Source of the DNA: Isochrysis galbana
Taxonomy: Eukaryota; Haptophyta; Isochrysidales; Isochrysidaceae
Reading direction: 5' to 3'
Length of the DNA: 64,000 nt
Assembly (NCBI GenBank): GCA_018136815.1
Contig: CM030931.1
Location: forward strand, 8,296,557 to 8,360,556
A program made the position numbers and the translations under genes. Under the pieces are notes generated by a model. That model had not been told where the DNA came from, did not search any database, and worked only from the letters and a program-made list of their open reading frames with translations. This document shows, one piece after another, positions 1-11,233 of this stretch (positions are counted from its first letter, which is position 1; every line of letters begins with the position of its first letter).

Positions 1-1390
1 CTGAGCAATGGCCAGGCGCGGGCACTGCAAGCTGCAATCGCCCGGAGAGCGCGTTTGCGGTGGCATCCCACAAGTGGATCACCGTCAACCTCGGTAGAGT
101 CCCATTTTGCGATGCTGGGAGGGAGGCGCGGACGGCCGCGACTCTTTCCCACAGCAGAGCATATTCTTGGCTGACATTGCTGGGTGCTGATGCATTGACA
201 AGTTGCAAGTTCGAGGCGGAGGCATCTAAGAAACGCTTGTCATACGAATAGCGCTCACCCTTAGGTATGCCCTGGGGCGTCTCAATTGTGGCGGAGCCCA
301 GGAACCACGCAAGCGCGACTCCATACTTGGCCGCCACGCGACGGAGCATCAGGCCGCGCGGCGTGCCAAAAAGCACGGTGAAACTGCCCACAAGCATCTT
401 GATGGCTCGCCTCGAGTACAGTGCTTGTGCAAGAACGTTGGTCTCAAGATATGTGACAATCTCTATCTGTTCAAGCTTGGTCCAGCGAGGAGAATCGCCG
501 TACCATCGCGAGAAGAGCCGGCCAAAGTGACCTGCATCCGCCGTGGTGGTGTTGGTTTCAAAGTGTGCCCACAGACGATCATTATTTAGGAGGGCATGAT
601 CGAGCGCGCCCGCCACACCCGGCGATGGATCGGTTCCTTCACAAGCGAATGTCCGATTGGAAAAGGGGTGCGTTGCATTGGGCAGATTGAAATACGACCC
701 GTTGCACTCCATTGTGAAGAGGCCGGTGTCGAAGGGTGCAGCGGCAACGGCGTCACCCCAAAACGAGGGAGAGAGGATGGCCGAGACGCTTCCAAAGCCA
801 GTGTTGCACCCGTCCACACGCAACGCATTGTGCGCAACGTACAGCAGGCGTGATGAGGCCTCGTCCCATGAGGCAGGCAGGTCGTGCTCCCCACTAAATG
901 GGGGAAGACGAAAGATGCCCTCCTCAGCCGCGAGTTCTGGATTGCGCGGGTGACCCATGGCCTCCGTCATCGGTCCGTCGTAGCCCAGGAACCGGAGAGG
1001 CCACTCGGCGGGAAAGTAAGACGTGGCGTTGGACATCATTATGTCAAGCGTGAGGTCGCCGTCGAAGGAGTCCACAAAGTTGTGACACAACTCTGCGGTG
1101 CGCATGTGCTCGTGGACAGCGGCCAGCAAGCGGGTAGCAGGCCAGTCTGCAAGCCCGCTCTCGGCACAGCACGCACGCAGGTGCATGCGCATCGCAGGGC
1201 TACCAAGACGTGCAAGGAGAGCCGGTGTACTCTCCGCCGACAAGATCTCGGCGCGCGCAGCGATCTCTTTCATCGCACGCGCCTGCGCCTCGACCATGTA
1301 CGGCAGCGGCGGGAATGGTGCGCCTCGTCCGGCCGTCCGCGTGCCGACAGAGGGGATGATCGCGCTCACCGTCGACAAGACAAAGGCCAT
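1..1390 (-). CDS. Unrecognised secreted, N-glycosylation-rich protein (3' end beyond window)
   Basis: The minus-strand frame is open from the ATG at 1390 to the window edge, at least 463 codons without a stop. It begins MAFVLSTVSAIIPSV, a plausible though weak signal peptide. The frame also stays open upstream of this ATG, so the true start could lie in an earlier exon. The protein is rich in N-x-S/T sequons (NAT, NGS, NAT, NRT, NTT, NAS, NVS, NGT), in Trp and Tyr, and has scattered Cys. This suggests a secreted or extracellular domain, and the composition is clearly protein-like across the whole length. I do not recognise the family. A Cache/alpha2-delta-type ectodomain was considered but no diagnostic motif could be confirmed. 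The opposite-strand ORFs here look like shadows of it. Confidence 0.7.
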   Translation of the reverse strand, partial: MAFVLSTVSAIIPSVGTRTAGRGAPFPPLPYMVEAQARAMKEIAARAEILSAESTPALLARLGSPAMRMHLRACCAESGLADWPATRLLAAVHEHMRTAELCHNFVDSFDGDLTLDIMMSNATSYFPAEWPLRFLGYDGPMTEAMGHPRNPELAAEEGIFRLPPFSGEHDLPASWDEASSRLLYVAHNALRVDGCNTGFGSVSAILSPSFWGDAVAAAPFDTGLFTMECNGSYFNLPNATHPFSNRTFACEGTDPSPGVAGALDHALLNNDRLWAHFETNTTTADAGHFGRLFSRWYGDSPRWTKLEQIEIVTYLETNVLAQALYSRRAIKMLVGSFTVLFGTPRGLMLRRVAAKYGVALAWFLGSATIETPQGIPKGERYSYDKRFLDASASNLQLVNASAPSNVSQEYALLWERVAAVRASLPASQNGTLPRLTVIHLWDATANALSGRLQLAVPAPGHCS

Positions 1391-1962
1391 CGTATCAAGA
1401 AAGAGAAGCGGGTCGCTCTGCCGATTGGCGTTGGGGATGGAGAGGGAGAGGGAGAGGGGAAGCAGGGTGGAGGGGGGGACCCAGGGGGGCAGGGGGGGGG
1501 GGGGGGCGCAGTTAGCTGCGCGGAGGCTCCGCGCGCGGGCCGAGCGACAGGCCGAGCGAGATGAAAGATGGAGCGGGGGGGTAGCGGTGAGAGGTGAGAG
1601 GTGAGAGAGGATAGCGGGAGTAAGACCTTGTCTAGGAGTCCGCGACCGCCGATCGTGAATCCAGACCGTCTCTTCTGTGATCAGGCAGACCTCCTCGGGA
1701 TACCTAGGTATCCTTCCCAGCATAGAGAGATATACTAGCTCTAACGGACTTTTACAACATCCAGTATGGCAACGCGGACGGCAGGTCCGTTAGGACGATC
1801 CTAAGGACCTGAGGACGATCCTCGCGAAATACAGTAAGGGTGCACCATTAACTCCTTACTGCCGAAGCGCCAAAATTGGAGCTTCCGCATTCCGCACCCT
1901 TTTCTTCTCTACTGCTCGCTACCGGCTTACCCCCAGCCCACCAGCTCTCAGGGGAGCTTCAT

Positions 1963-2089
1963 CAACCTACTTTTATAAGTGGGGGTCAATGGGGGCCTCG
2001 CGCCCCCCTCTCTCCATCGCGGACACCCCCCGGGGTGGGCCCGTACATTCAACCCCAGCCCCTGCCCTCTGGCAGGGGCAGGGCACTCA
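1963..2089 (+). repeat. Dispersed repeat family A, copy 1
   Basis: This 127-bp segment, starting CAACCTACTTTTATAAGTGG, matches 34558-34684 in the same orientation with only one or two differences. A shorter, more diverged copy of its first ~45 bp lies at 7176-7219. It contains the CT/GC-rich block GCCTCGCGCCCCCCTCT and a CCCTGCCCTCTGGCAGGGGC hairpin. It is probably the end of a non-autonomous mobile element, and the flanks differ outside the shared block. Confidence 0.8.
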
Positions 2090-2644
2090 TCAATTCAGCC
2101 CAGACAGGGCGTATGGGTTCACGTTGACACGCCCTCGAGGGCCCATTACAGTAGCTTGGGCAAGGTGTTAACCCATCTGGCCTCTTACAAGTGTTGACGC
2201 AGGGCACAACAAGTGTTGACACGGTGTTGACGCACTTCCACTCGTCACTGTTGCGGTTGCTCCCAGTATCGGTGGCGACGCCACCTTAATGTCGGGAAGA
2301 CCAGTATGTAGCCGTATTGATTGGGTCGTCTTGGCGCGGTCGCTTCGGTGACAGCGGTGTCTTCATCAGTTTTTCGTCCAGCGCGGCGAGGGCCGCGGCA
2401 GCGGGGGAGTGAGGCGGCGCGCGTTCCATGACCCTATCAGTTTACGGATAGTTGCTGAGGGGGACGCGTGACGTGTGCAATTTTGACACTTTTTGCCGCA
2501 AAACTTTTGCAAAACTTTTGCACAAAACTTTGGGGGTTCGGGCACAAAACCTTTACCAGGCCCTAATGAGCGCACTATGAGGTGCGCTGAGGGCTGCGCA
2601 GATGACGTCTTGCCGGTAGAGCCCCAAGAGCGTGTGCAAGGGAG

Positions 2645-2806
2645 GCGGGCGAGGGGGGAGGAGAATCGCACCATTTTCTGGCGAAGATTTTCGTGGCGGC
2701 AGGTGGCCCCCTTGGGAGTTTTGTTGTGGGCATTGGAAAATGGTCAAAAAATGTCACCCCCCCCCCCATATTAGTACTTAAAAAGCCCTGTTTGACCGCC
2801 CTACAA
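2645..2806 (-). repeat. Dispersed repeat family B, copy 1 (inverted to 27597-27750)
   Basis: Read on the minus strand, this begins AGGGCGGTCAAACAGGGCTT and continues to a block containing GCCACCTGCCGCCACGAAAA. The same order of blocks is found on the plus strand at 27597-27750. The 34-bp terminus alone also occurs at 7013-7046. The spacing between blocks differs, so these are diverged copies of one family. Confidence 0.75.
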
Positions 2807-3205
2807 CACGAGAACGATTCACTTTTGGGCGGAGATTTCAACTGCGCCTCAGCGAAAGTGCACGACGCCTGACAGGGCAACACATAGCAAAGGCAAACAA
2901 ACACAAGCGTCAAACACTCTCAACAAAGAGAGATGCAAGCCACGACACATAGCCCACTAGGCCGCATCCAACACTCCAACACAAGACAAACTCAAGGCCT
3001 GCCCAGACTCCGCACTCCGAAGCAGGCCCAAGGTAGTGCACCTGGACCGGACCCCTGAAAACGAACACAAAGAATGATGGGGGGGAAGGAAAGAGGGGAG
3101 CGAAGGGAGCAGAAAGGGAGCGAAGGGAGCATAAAGTGCAGGTAGCGCGGAGCATAAAGGGAGTACAAACGGGGAGCGAGGGGAGCATATATGCGGAACA
3201 CTAAA

Positions 3206-4473
3206 TTAGAAAGGACCGCCTGCCATGTAAATCTCTAATGCGGGCGGCTCAACCTTGAACTTGGAGCTGACAATGCTGCCATACAAGCACGTGTGCATAT
3301 TTGTGAAGACGTTTGCCACGCGGAGATATGTGCCAACGTCGCGACGCGGATTCTGTTGCGAACGAGTTATGTCGAGCCACGGCCACAAATCTGCAATCTT
3401 GCCGAAGCCCCACTCACCACTCACACGAAGGGGCGACATGATGCAATTGAAGGCAACCTGCCAAGGAGGCATGTCGCTTCGGTACATAGGGCGCAAATAC
3501 GGCGACATGGGGTAAGCCGAGTCGTTAAACAAGAGGAATGTGCGCGCCGCAGCATTGCACAAGTCCTGCATCAACGGCAGCAGCCCCGATTCCCGCAGGA
3601 CGTAGCAGTCGTGCCGCGAGCCGTGAATTGGCCCATACGGCCAAGGCTGAATGCCATTCGGCAAGACAATACCTTGAATCTTAACGCCATGACACCTCTT
3701 GTGTCCCGAGTGGAGTGGTGCCTGAGCTTGCACAGGATGAGCTACCTGCCAAAGTTTGCTGTCAACAAATCCCACTGCGTTTGGCAGTGGGACTCCAGCC
3801 TCCACAAATGCATCAGCAAATCGCGGGAAGAGAGGCGCAAATGAAGAGAAACTACGCGAATCTACCAGGTGCGGAAAGGAACGGTGGATGTGCTCCACTA
3901 CCGCGGTATGCGCGGCGCTAATAGCGGCCTCGCTCCGGCCCAACTCCCAAGTGAGCGACGCCGCGCTACCTGCAGCGTGAAAAAGGAAGAGGACGATGGT
4001 GGGACGGGAGGAGAGGGGAAAGCAGCAGGTGTGTGCAGCGCCGTCGCACCTGCGTGCTTGAACCTGCGCAGCGTGATGAGGACAGCTTCCTCGCCACGCA
4101 TGATGTGGCCTCCACGCAGTCGCATGCCCGCAGGCATGCGAAGCGCATCAACGAACCGCCGGAGGTCACTCAGCCGCACACCAAAGCGTGCATAGACATC
4201 ATCCACAGTCCCGTGGCCGCCGCTTCCAGCCGCTGCGGCCTCTTGCTCCAGCCTCGCAATGGAGAGCCGCTCGGGTCCAATAGATGAGCGCCTCGTCCGC
4301 ATGAATGGCTCAGCAGCCAGAGCCAAGAAGGCTAATTCCCAGAAGTCGTCTCGCGCGGCGTCGGGACCGAAGCGCGCCCTCTTGCGCGCCCTCCTATCCA
4401 TCTCATGCAGCGCCATCATCATGGCTAGCGTGGAGGTCTCTAGATCTCTCGCGGTGTACTGGCGGGTGGGCAT
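3206..4473 (-). CDS. PIF/Harbinger-like DDE transposase, two exons
   Basis: Two exons, 4473-4050 and 3969-3206, join in frame across an 80-bp GT-AG intron (3970-4049) with a pyrimidine-rich acceptor ending GCTGCAG, giving 395 residues. The junction restores a segment GSAASLTWELGRSEAAIS that is typical of Harbinger nucleases. Candidate catalytic residues are Asp211 (GFVDSKLW), Asp291 (FNDSAYP) and Glu327 (SGEWGFG). Conserved surroundings include GVKIQGIVLPNG and GPIHGSRHD. This superfamily cuts and pastes DNA with an RNase H-fold nuclease and often needs a separate Myb-like partner, which I do not see here. The gene may be an intact transposon gene or a domesticated one. No terminal inverted repeats were identified around it. 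Confidence 0.8.
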
Positions 4474-4757
4474 GGCCAGCGAGCCCGGCGGCGCGGAACT
4501 CCTTGAGAAGCCCCGTTGTTCTTGAGAGTCGCGTTCGTCTCATGAATAGACGAGTGGAAAGAGATGAGAGAGCCTCCCCCTTCGTCGTCGCTTGCCCTTC
4601 ATATCTCTTCGGTCTCCAGATCACTCATATCTTTTGTGAGACACCCTTCTTTCTTCTCTCTCTGGAGGTGGAGTCCGCGGCTACTCTCTCTCCCTTCCGC
4701 TGCTCTTGCCCCTTCTCTCCCTCTTCACTTTTTCCCGCCCGCGCGTGGGGCTTCCCC

Positions 4758-6405
4758 ATGAGCACTCCCCCTCCCCCCTCCGGCTGGCGCGCGCTCGCCT
4801 CCGAGCTCAAGCTGGTCTCTGTCTGCTCCTTCTACCTGGGCGCCAACTTCAGCCTCGCCATCATCCCCTTCATCGCCTTGCTCGCGATCCGTGGGCTGCT
4901 TCTCGCGAAGCTGTTGCTCTCTCTCTCTCTCCTCGACTTCCTCCTCCCTCTACGAGTGGGTGAGGGGCGACCGCCCAGGCGGAAGGCCTTGCCAGAACAC
5001 GCGCGCGCGCACACACACACCTATACGCATGCATGCGCACTCACGCGCTCACGCACACACGTACACACACACACCCAAACAACAAAATCTCAATCCTCAC
5101 TCTCCTCCAAGACTCATTTCCCTCGTTGATGCCTCCTGGCTAGCCCCCCCCTCCTTTCTTCCCGCTGTCTGGCATGCCGGTGTCCTCTCCATCCAAATAA
5201 GCGAAGGTTGTGACATGCCACCTCCCTCTTGCACCACCCACATGGGGGAAGGAGGGGTCTGCCATGTCCTGTGTCTCGTCCTCCAACCCAAGCGGGTGTC
5301 GTGCCGCCTCCCCCAAGGCTCATCCTTCTGCTCCTCTCCGAGCGGAGCGTCCGGAGTGCCTCCTCCCTCTCATTTTACCCCACGAAGCTTTTGGCAAGCT
5401 TCATGCCCCTCATACCCCCCAAGCAGGGATCCTGACAGGAATGGATTGGAGCTGACGAAGCATTCGTGATTCCGCCACTCTAGGGGGGGCCTTCACAACA
5501 TTCAAGGAAAGGAAGGGCGAGTTTGGGTAGAGCGCACAACGGCTCTACCTGCGACCGTACACTCAGCACATATTTTACTGTCTCCCATCCTAGGCAAGCG
5601 AGGCTTCTGGCGCGGGTGGGTGGAGCTGACCAAAATGAACGCTGGGATACGGTCCTACTTTGGCGCTGAGCTCATTATCGAGGGCGAGCTTGACAAGCAG
5701 AAGAACTACCTGATTGTCTCGCACCCACACGGGCTCTTTGGCATCGCATACGGATACTACGCCTTCGAGCTGCACCAGCGCTTCGGGACGATCACGCTGT
5801 TCACCGCGGCCGATGTGATCCTGTCAATCCCGCTCCTCCGTCGCACCATGGTCTGGTGGGGCATGACGAAGGTGGGCGCTGCGCCTCTCAAGCGCTCGCT
5901 GTGCGAGCCGTGGCCGTTCAACGCCGTCCAGCTCCAACCAGGAGGTATCGCCGAGATGTTCTACGGCAACGACCGCGAGCAGATCATCCTGGCCAAGCGC
6001 AAGGGCCTCGCTAAGGTGGCGCTGCAAACTGGCGTGTGCCTTGTGCCCAACTATGTCTTTGGCGTCAATGAAGTTTACACACGCTGGTTCGGCCCGAACT
6101 CACTTGCGGCTCGCGTCTCATCCGTGCTACGCACCTCATTGGTGGCGTGGAGCGGCCGATGGGGAATCCCCTTCTCACCGGTGCCTAATCGTGTCAAGAT
6201 GATCATTGTCCTAGGCAAGCCGATCGAGGTGGAACGCATCGAGGAGCCCACGTCCGAGCAGGTTGAGGCGCTGCATGCGCGTTACGTGGACGCGCTCGCT
6301 GACCTGTTTGATCGGCACAAGCACCGAATGGGGGAGGAGTGGGTTGCACGGAGAGGTACGCTGTTCCTCGAGGATGGCAAGCCGATTCGCGCTAAGCGCG
6401 AGTAA
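4758..6405 (+). CDS. DGAT2-family acyltransferase, two exons
   Basis: Exons 4758-4959 and 5594-6405 join in phase across a 634-bp GT-AG intron (donor GTGAGG, acceptor CCTAG), giving 337 residues. Exon 1 encodes MSTPPPPSGW and two hydrophobic segments (about residues 17-48), expected to anchor the enzyme in the ER. Exon 2 carries the DGAT2 signature HPHG (residues 111-114, in VSHPHGLFG) and the PGG motif (183-185, in LQPGGIAEM). Both are typical of enzymes that transfer fatty acyl groups from acyl-CoA to diacylglycerol or related alcohols in storage lipid synthesis. The length fits the family. Motifs alone do not separate DGAT2 from monoacylglycerol or wax-ester acyltransferases. The gene is divergent from the transposase, and its upstream region is CT-rich. 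Confidence 0.88.
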
Positions 6406-7012
6406 GGAGAGCCCGGGGAGCGAGGCCCATGTTGTCATCATGCTGGTGGACACGCAAAAACGTTTTGGCTGAGGGTTGGGAGGAGGCGCTCCGGTCGGCA
6501 CTGCGAAGGATGGAATCTCAACAGGTTGGCGTCCAAGATGGCATCGATGTGCATCCCGAGCTCAGTGTGTCAACTAGCAACTGCCGTTGGACCGTACCAA
6601 CAGCGCCATGTGCAAAGGTCAACAAATCAATAATTGGTTGCAACTCGCGAATCGAGATTGCATCCATCCAAAGGGGAGGCAATCACTTGCTCTCATAGAG
6701 AGTTTTGCGGGCAATCATCGCGGAACTTGCTCAAGAGCGTTGGGGTTATCGAATGTCGAGGAATTCTTTGCAATTAATTGCACCAGAGGAACTGCATGCA
6801 CTACCATAGTTACACTCGGCTATCTATGTCGATGTCGATGTGCCTTACTTGAGCGGCCCAACGCCACGCACTAGTAAGACATCAGGATGTACTAACGATG
6901 GATGCCTGGATGCCATCTCTCATTGCATAGGTTTTTAGGGGGGCAGCGCGGCCGAGCTGCTCTCAAGGTCAAGGTTGCCGTTCCATGCTGCGCGCGCCTA
7001 TGTCTAGGGTCT

Positions 7013-7046
7013 AGGGCGGTCAAACAGGGCTTTTAACTCCTAAGGG
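7013..7046 (+). repeat. Dispersed repeat family B terminus, copy 2
   Basis: TAGGGCGGTCAAACAGGGCT matches the outer end of the copies at 2645-2806 (inverted) and 27597-27750. Only the terminus is shared here. Confidence 0.65.
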
Positions 7047-8369
7047 TAAAAATTCACCAAGTCAAGATTGAGGTTTTATCACGAGATCTTAGGATATGGG
7101 TGTATTAGGCAGAATCTAATGAGAAATATGCACATTTTTCATTTTTCGCGCATTCACTCACTCTTTTTAACCCCACTTTTATAAGTAGGAGGCCAATGGG
7201 GGCCTCGCGCCCCCCTCTGAAGCGGGGTCTGTCTGTCGATGCCGAACTCCTTGGCCCCGTACGGCCTTCGTCCGTAGCGTGCTGCGGTCGGTGTCTAGGT
7301 GGTACCAGCACTGGATGGCCTTCAGCGCGCGCTCCTTGGTTGGTGTCCTCCTGCGGAGCGACGCGCCCCCCGCCTGTGTGCATGATACCTGAGCAGCGGC
7401 CGCTCGACGCCTGGGGCGCCCGGAACTCGCCGCCCTCCTGCCTCCTGCCTCCCAATAAAAATTTTTCCAACTGGGAAGGTGCTGGTCCGAAGTTTTTTCT
7501 TCAGTGAGGGTGCAGGTGAAGGTGAGAGTGCAGGAACTGCAGGTGGCCACCTAACGTGTGGGGGGTCACGAGGGGTTCAAACGACAACAGTGAGGCGCCC
7601 ACCACCAGAGCTCGGCTCGGTCGGCGGGCGAATGTGCTATTCGACCCGCAGAGCCATCTCCTGGGCCAAACTTGTCGCGCCAGTCGCGAGCGAGCCTGAA
7701 ACACCCCACCACACGCCCGCAGGAGCGTGGTGGAGATCGACCACCTCGAGCGAGGTGGACGCCATCTCTCCGCTCCGCAGACGAGAAGCGGCAGAGGAAT
7801 TCTTCGCCCCCCCTCACGAAAAAAGTACTCGCTTCCAGGAAGGATGGAAGGGGTTTTCTTTTTCTTCCCCTCCCCACCCCTACCGGAATCGTCAGATGTT
7901 TTTTCTTCATGTCTGCTGGCGCCCCTGCAGGTGGAGGCTCCTAGAGGCGAGCTCAGGGGGCAGAGGAGGTTGGGTCTGGACCTTGGCCTCGCCTGCCTCT
8001 CCCTCGTTTGCGCTTCTGAGCACTAGGGGCCGCCCCCATGCCCATGCTGCAGCTGTCTGTCTGCCTGTCGACTAGGGGGGAGGAGGGGTTGGAGCGATGG
8101 GCTGGCAACGCCGGGCCCGGATGCGCGATTCAGGATTCAGGCCAGCCGCGAACCTGTGGGGAGTAGAATGGGTCAGCAAGCAAGGTCGCGTTCCGTCGAA
8201 AGAGGACAATGCAAAAATTTCATTTTAACAGTACACAGTACGGTTTTGTTCCATATTCATATTCATGTTCGACGGAGCGTGACCTCAGGGCAGTGTGCTC
8301 CTGGCAAGCCATATGGTGTGCCAGGAGGGGGGTGGTTCCTTCCCCACGGCAGGGGAGGAGTGGAGAGAG

Positions 8370-8895
8370 GCGGGGGCTCCTGTCCAGTGTTGGGGCAACA
8401 GCGCGCCAGCTTGCACCGATGTTGGAGCTATCACTGGCGCCAGTAGCTGATGACAGCTATCGGTGGTCTGCGAGCTGGCGCCAGGTCTGTGGTGGGAAGA
8501 GCTGGTCATGCCAGCTAGCGCCAGCTCTGGAGGGCAGAGGGTGGGGGAGAAAGGTCACCAATTGTAAATTATACAGTGTAAAGGGTTATTTTCCCATTTC
8601 TGGAGATGAAGCACACCCCGGCAGCTTAATGTGAACCTGAGAGATCATGTCGCGTGTGGGTTCACGGTCCGAATCTGGTCGGCCTCCTACGTCCGCGACG
8701 CTCGCGACGTAGGGGCTTACCATTGGCAACCCGCGGCGCCTTACTTGTATTTTTTGTTTCCTTTATTGTTTTTTTTTACATCGCTCATTATTTGCTGAGA
8801 ACTGGCGAGCTGGCGCCAGTTGCCAGTTGAGATGGAACTGGCACTGGCGCCAAACACTGGTGCCAGTACTGTTGCCCCAACACTGCTCCTGTCCC
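8370..8895. repeat. Inverted-repeat module with GCTGGCGCCAG core
   Basis: The left arm GTGTTGGGGCAACAG (about 8389-8403) is inverted at the right arm CTGTTGCCCCAACAC (about 8868-8883). The sequence GCTCCTGTCC also flanks both arms, but in the same orientation. The interior contains repeated palindromic GCTGGCGCCAG and CACTGGCGCCAGT units. The structure resembles a non-autonomous TIR element, with no coding capacity visible. Confidence 0.6.
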
Positions 8896-9314
8896 ACCCC
8901 GGGCGAACCAAGCAAGTGTAACCTTAGTTGGAGCCTGGTACGTTGCCATCTAACCTCCACAATAGGCCAGGAACCTAAAGGTTAGATCCTCACTATGTGA
9001 TCACAGGCCTTATTCCTAAGACCTATGATATGGAAGTCCGAAGTCCATCCCATTATTAGTTCTAGTTCTAGGACCGGTCCTAGAAACTAGAAAGCAGGGT
9101 ATGTTTATCTTTATCCGTAAGTCTACAAGAAGCGGGGGCAGCATACAGCTATGATAGAGAAAGAGACAAGAAATATGTCTTGCCTCGAGTTACAACAAAT
9201 CGCAGATAACGCTAGCTGCACGCCGCGGTAACGCCGCCGTTGGGCGCGACGGCCTAGAACACAAACGCGCACGAAAAGAAGACAAGGACTACCAAGATTC
9301 GAAAAGGCCAAGAT

Positions 9315-10316
9315 CTAGATGTGATTGGACCCGGGAAATGTGGCATCAAAATCGCTTGTCCACGTCATTAGAGTATTCACTTGCTTCATTGTCATCGAGC
9401 CGAACATTCGTCTACTGAGATGAGACCGATCCTCCATGGAGCTCGAGGCCTCTTGTCGCACTGAATCTTCATCGATATTTGCAGGGTAATCTGAGGCTAT
9501 ATCACTTACACCTAATGTAGCCGTGTCTAGGAATTCATCCAGCAAGTGAGTGGATGAGACATCCGTCTCACTTTGTCGAGCTGTGGTGATGGATCCAGTA
9601 GAATATACGAAACTGCGAAGCGCTGCAAGAAGTTCTCCACATGCACGCGGAACTGGATCGCAGTTGCGCATTCCATCGCGTGCCAATCGTTTGAACCTTG
9701 CAGGACGTGACGCGCTCAACGGGCCCGATTGTAGTGCTTGCTGCACCAACACGAAGGGCGTCGGGCCGCTGCTTTCCACACTGGGGCCTGCGTCAATGGA
9801 TGCCCCCATGTTGCCCTCCTGGGAGGCCCGGCTCCCTTCTAACACGGACAACTCTGTTTCTTCCCGCAGCAGCGCCGTAAGAGCGCAGACAGCCCGCGAC
9901 CATGCGGCCAAAGCGTCATCTTTCCGCTTCTCTCTGCAGCTGCTGCTCAGATCAGCTTGTATGCTCATGAGCTTCGCGGCCCATCGCGCGCGCCTTCGGT
10001 CTGCTGCGCTGCGTCGGCGTGGCTCCATTGGCTCCGCAGCGCGAGGCGCTTTCACCCGCATTACCAGCCGCACCTGACAATGGTTGCGGCCGCGAGCAAT
10101 CGCCAGACGGCATCCGACCAGCTCGCCGCCGCTGGAGGTCTCTTCCTTCCCCTCCCCATTCAGCTCCTTCTCCTTCTCTTCATCTGCCGCTCGCTCGTGC
10201 TGCCGACGAGCACGCAGGATGGCCTTCTTCTGCTTGCCGCTGCGCGTGCCACGCCGAAATGAGGGCGGCGGAGGTGGGGGCGGGGGCGGCCCGTCGGCCG
10301 AGGCAGAGGGCGGCAT
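9315..10316 (-). CDS. Unrecognised protein, basic N-terminus
   Basis: A single 333-residue ORF starts MPPSASADG and has a proline run (residues 10-18). A strongly basic stretch follows containing SGKQKKAILRARR (about 26-38), then a charged helix-prone region. The basic motif resembles the N-termini of some nucleolar GTPases such as GNL1, but no GTPase motifs follow, so that link is weak. The rest (about 150-333) is Ser- and Ala-rich without a recognisable fold. The ORF could be one exon of a larger gene. A G tract and GA-rich region (10328-10430) lie immediately 5' of the start, as for other genes in this window. Confidence 0.5.
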   Translation of the reverse strand: MPPSASADGPPPPPPPPPSFRRGTRSGKQKKAILRARRQHERAADEEKEKELNGEGKEETSSGGELVGCRLAIARGRNHCQVRLVMRVKAPRAAEPMEPRRRSAADRRRARWAAKLMSIQADLSSSCREKRKDDALAAWSRAVCALTALLREETELSVLEGSRASQEGNMGASIDAGPSVESSGPTPFVLVQQALQSGPLSASRPARFKRLARDGMRNCDPVPRACGELLAALRSFVYSTGSITTARQSETDVSSTHLLDEFLDTATLGVSDIASDYPANIDEDSVRQEASSSMEDRSHLSRRMFGSMTMKQVNTLMTWTSDFDATFPGSNHI

Positions 10317-11233
10317 GACAGCGAGAGGGGGGGGGGGGGGGGGGAGAGAGAGATGGAGAGAGCGGGGGAAGGGAGGGAGAGGGAGTGAGTGAGAGAGGGA
10401 GAGAGGGCGAGGGAGAGAGGGAGACGGCCGAGGGCGACGATTTAGAAAAGAGAGAGAAGAAGAAGTGGAAGTAGAAGATGACGACGAAGACGACGAAGAT
10501 GTGGAGGAGGAGGAGGGGGGGCGAGAAAAGAGAGAGAACCGGGAGATGAGAGAGGTGCTTCTAATCCATAATCAATGAAGTATTTTAGTATCTGGTGGTT
10601 CCTTCCTCCCATTTGGAGATCTCCTCTAGATAGCTACCGTTAGAACTTATAGCCTGATATGACATCTTGTTAGCTACCCCTCGTTGCCAAAAGTTTGACG
10701 TTCTATTTTTCGAAAGTGCCGGCAGGACTCCCGCTTTCATCGGGCTGATCCGACACATCTGGCCAAGCCACTATGCGGGCTGCCACAGGGCTCCCACAGG
10801 TGAGACAGAACCGCAGGCACACTGCCCTGCCAGCGTTGCTCCGTCGCGCACGCGCACGCGTCGTTCTCACACGACCGTTGCAGCGGGTGGAGTGGGCCCA
10901 AAACGGCTGTACAAAAGTCTGACAATAGCGCGAGGCGAGAGGAGTAGGGGCTCTGGTGGACCGGGAGGCAGAGGGAGTCGCGAGGCCATGGTGGCCGTTG
11001 TACTGATACCCAGCAGTGGACTAGATAGGGATTGCAAAAAGGACTAGCAGCATCGTGGGAGATCGCGACAGGCGACAGACGTACAGGTGTACGAGGGGAA
11101 TAGAACCGAACACTGAGGGCCACCTTGGGGCAGGACACCAAGGGAAACACCACTGTGCCATGTGAGATTCCAACAGCACAATACACCTGTATCTGTATCA
11201 CACATATTAAGCAATCGCAAGAGAATAGGTAAA
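10317..11233. other. GA-rich 5' flank and unassigned spacer
   Basis: 10328-10560 is a G tract followed by GA-rich and GAC/GAA-rich simple sequence directly upstream of the minus-strand ORF. 10560-11233 is ordinary unique sequence in which I see no gene. Short ORFs on both strands lack conserved features. Confidence 0.5.

Larger units (their letters stand above)
1391..3205. other. Non-coding, repeat-bearing stretch
   Basis: A poly-G tract near 1471-1507 and short GAGGT repeats (about 1585-1610) lie just upstream of the left-edge gene. Copies of two dispersed repeat families (1963-2089 and 2645-2806) lie further on. The segment 1740-1860 has short imperfect repeats of GGACGATCCT. From 3060 to 3180 there is GGGAGC-rich tandem-like sequence next to the 3' end of the transposase gene. 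No convincing coding frame was found. Confidence 0.5.
6406..9314. other. Non-coding repeat-bearing stretch
   Basis: This holds the DGAT2 3' flank, isolated termini of repeat families B (7013-7046) and A (about 7176-7219), and a C/T- and GGCGC-rich block (7900-8095) with wording in common with 34.8-35.0 kb and 46.3-46.7 kb. It also holds an inverted-repeat module (8370-8895) and a near-palindrome containing CTAGGACCGGTCCTAG at about 9070-9090. ORFs here have compositional bias only, and no gene is supported. Confidence 0.5.
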
